A DNA stretch of 64,000 nucleotides from Pseudothermotoga elfii DSM 9442 = NBRC 107921 (GTDB taxonomy: Bacteria > Thermotogota > Thermotogae > Thermotogales > DSM-5069), in contig NC_022792.1 in NCBI RefSeq assembly GCF_000504085.1, positions 124,001 through 188,000 of the forward strand. The letters run 5' to 3'. Each line of letters begins with the position of its first letter. Within the stretch, counting starts at the first letter, position 1. The notes under the pieces were generated by a model. That model worked only from the letters and a program-made list of their open reading frames with translations. It was not told where the DNA came from and did no database searches. This document shows positions 63,386 to 64,000 of the stretch, in pieces. Position numbers and translations under genes: made by a program.

Positions 63386-64000
63386 TTTCTTGCCCTCCCA
63401 GCCAAAGGCGTCTTTGAAGGTGCCTATCATAATCTGTCCAGATTTTCTCGTTCCCATTTTTCTTACCCTTTTCCTGCAAATATCTGAATCTTGCAAGCTT
63501 TGCATCCATATTTTCGAGGGAATGAATAACAAAAGCCTCAGCTGTTTTTGGAACCACAGGCGACCCCCATTCAATTTCACCATGATGAGAAAGAATTATA
63601 TGTTCAAGGTGAAGTAATTTACTTCCGGTTAGACCAATTTTATAAGCGACTTCTCTGATTGCCTCGACTCCAAGTACTATGTGTCCTTTCAACTCGCCTT
63701 CAGTTGTGACTTCAAAGCCTTTCTGAGTTACTCTGTATTCTCTGACTTTTCCAATATCGTGAATCATCGCGCCAGCGAGCAGAAGATCTTTGTTTAGCAT
63801 AGAATCATACACTTGCCAGATTTTCTTGCACGAGCTCACAACATCTACAGTGTGTTCAAGCAATCCTCCGATGTATGCATGATGTACACTCACCCCTGCT
63901 GGGCATTGAACAAACAATTTGACAAACTCTGTATCCTCAATGAAAATCTTTTCCAGCAACTTTTTCAAATCAGAATCCGAGATTTCTTTGACAAAGACTA
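63375..64000 (-). CDS. HD-domain exoribonuclease, YhaM-like, 5' end outside window
   Basis: The frame is open to the right edge of the window, so the N-terminal part is missing; the TTG at 63968 is internal. The visible 208 residues have the HD domain of YhaM/CBF1-type 3'-5' exoribonucleases: SVHHAYIGGLLEHT, AGAMIHDIGKVREY and LSHHGEIEWGSP. Full-length relatives have an OB-fold RNA-binding domain before it, which would lie beyond 64000. It overlaps the phosphohexomutase start by 11 nt. Confidence 0.85.
   Translation of the reverse strand, partial: VFVKEISDSDLKKLLEKIFIEDTEFVKLFVQCPAGVSVHHAYIGGLLEHTVDVVSSCKKIWQVYDSMLNKDLLLAGAMIHDIGKVREYRVTQKGFEVTTEGELKGHIVLGVEAIREVAYKIGLTGSKLLHLEHIILSHHGEIEWGSPVVPKTAEAFVIHSLENMDAKLARFRYLQEKGKKNGNEKIWTDYDRHLQRRLWLGGQENED

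Overview
The window looks like a piece of a Thermotogae chromosome, probably Thermotoga/Pseudothermotoga-like. The evidence is an AT-rich, densely packed genome, strong GGAGGTG-type ribosome binding sites with frequent GTG and TTG starts, a fused aspartate carbamoyltransferase PyrB-PyrI, and PolA and CheX proteins that closely resemble the Thermotoga maritima proteins as I remember them. The placement is by recognition, not by a database search. I saw no tRNA, rRNA, CRISPR array, insertion sequence or phage gene.

Layout. 0-4.5 kb: the 3' part of an unidentified beta-rich protein, then a minus-strand sugar ABC transporter (binding protein and two permeases, no ATPase). 4.6-8.2 kb: M19 dipeptidase, short-chain dehydrogenase, and pyrBI preceded by an attenuator-like leader. 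8.2-24.5 kb: an ABC-F ATPase, a chemoreceptor, glycogen debranching enzyme, YgiQ-type radical SAM protein, alkaline phosphatase, GNAT acetyltransferase, a cell-envelope lipoprotein with LysM and 3D domains, an Rrf2 regulator, a GAF protein, an Orn/Lys decarboxylase, YjbQ, and MinE/MinD. 24.5-25.0 kb: a gene-free region with eight copies of a TTATCTACCAYY-type 12-mer plus one near-match to the T. maritima DnaA box, a good candidate for the replication origin.

25.0-40.8 kb is one unbroken plus-strand run: TPR protein, CBS-ACT protein, UppP, MBL hydrolase, AhpD-like protein, PolA, CheX, the full F1Fo ATP synthase (two small Fo assembly genes, then atpBEFHAGDC), two membrane proteins, HPF and RNase G. 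The c subunit carries a two-carboxylate ion site, suggesting Na+ coupling. 40.8-49.5 kb: fliD/flaG behind a possible sigma-28 promoter, a TolB-like propeller, CheW, a methylmalonyl-CoA decarboxylase/propionyl-CoA carboxylase-type cluster (mce, carboxyltransferase, OadG-like, biotin carrier), an FmdB-like zinc protein, an iron alcohol dehydrogenase and an SRPBCC protein.

49.7-58.6 kb is a ribose-type catabolic operon: periplasmic binding protein, DeoC-like aldolase, RbsA, RbsC, a transaldolase-like protein, a PfkB kinase, an FGGY kinase, RbsD, and an unusual in-frame fusion of a truncated aldo/keto reductase with a cupin-type phosphoglucose isomerase. 58.6-64 kb, minus strand: HD-GYP protein, topoisomerase I, phosphohexomutase and the 3' part of a YhaM-like HD exonuclease that runs off the window.

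The points most worth checking are the pyrBI leader (promoter, 38-40-codon leader ORF, U-rich tract and terminator, an arrangement like the enterobacterial UTP-sensitive attenuator), the oriC-like array, the reductase-isomerase fusion, and two genes (uppP and the DeoC-like gene) whose conserved N-termini can only be reached from non-standard start codons.
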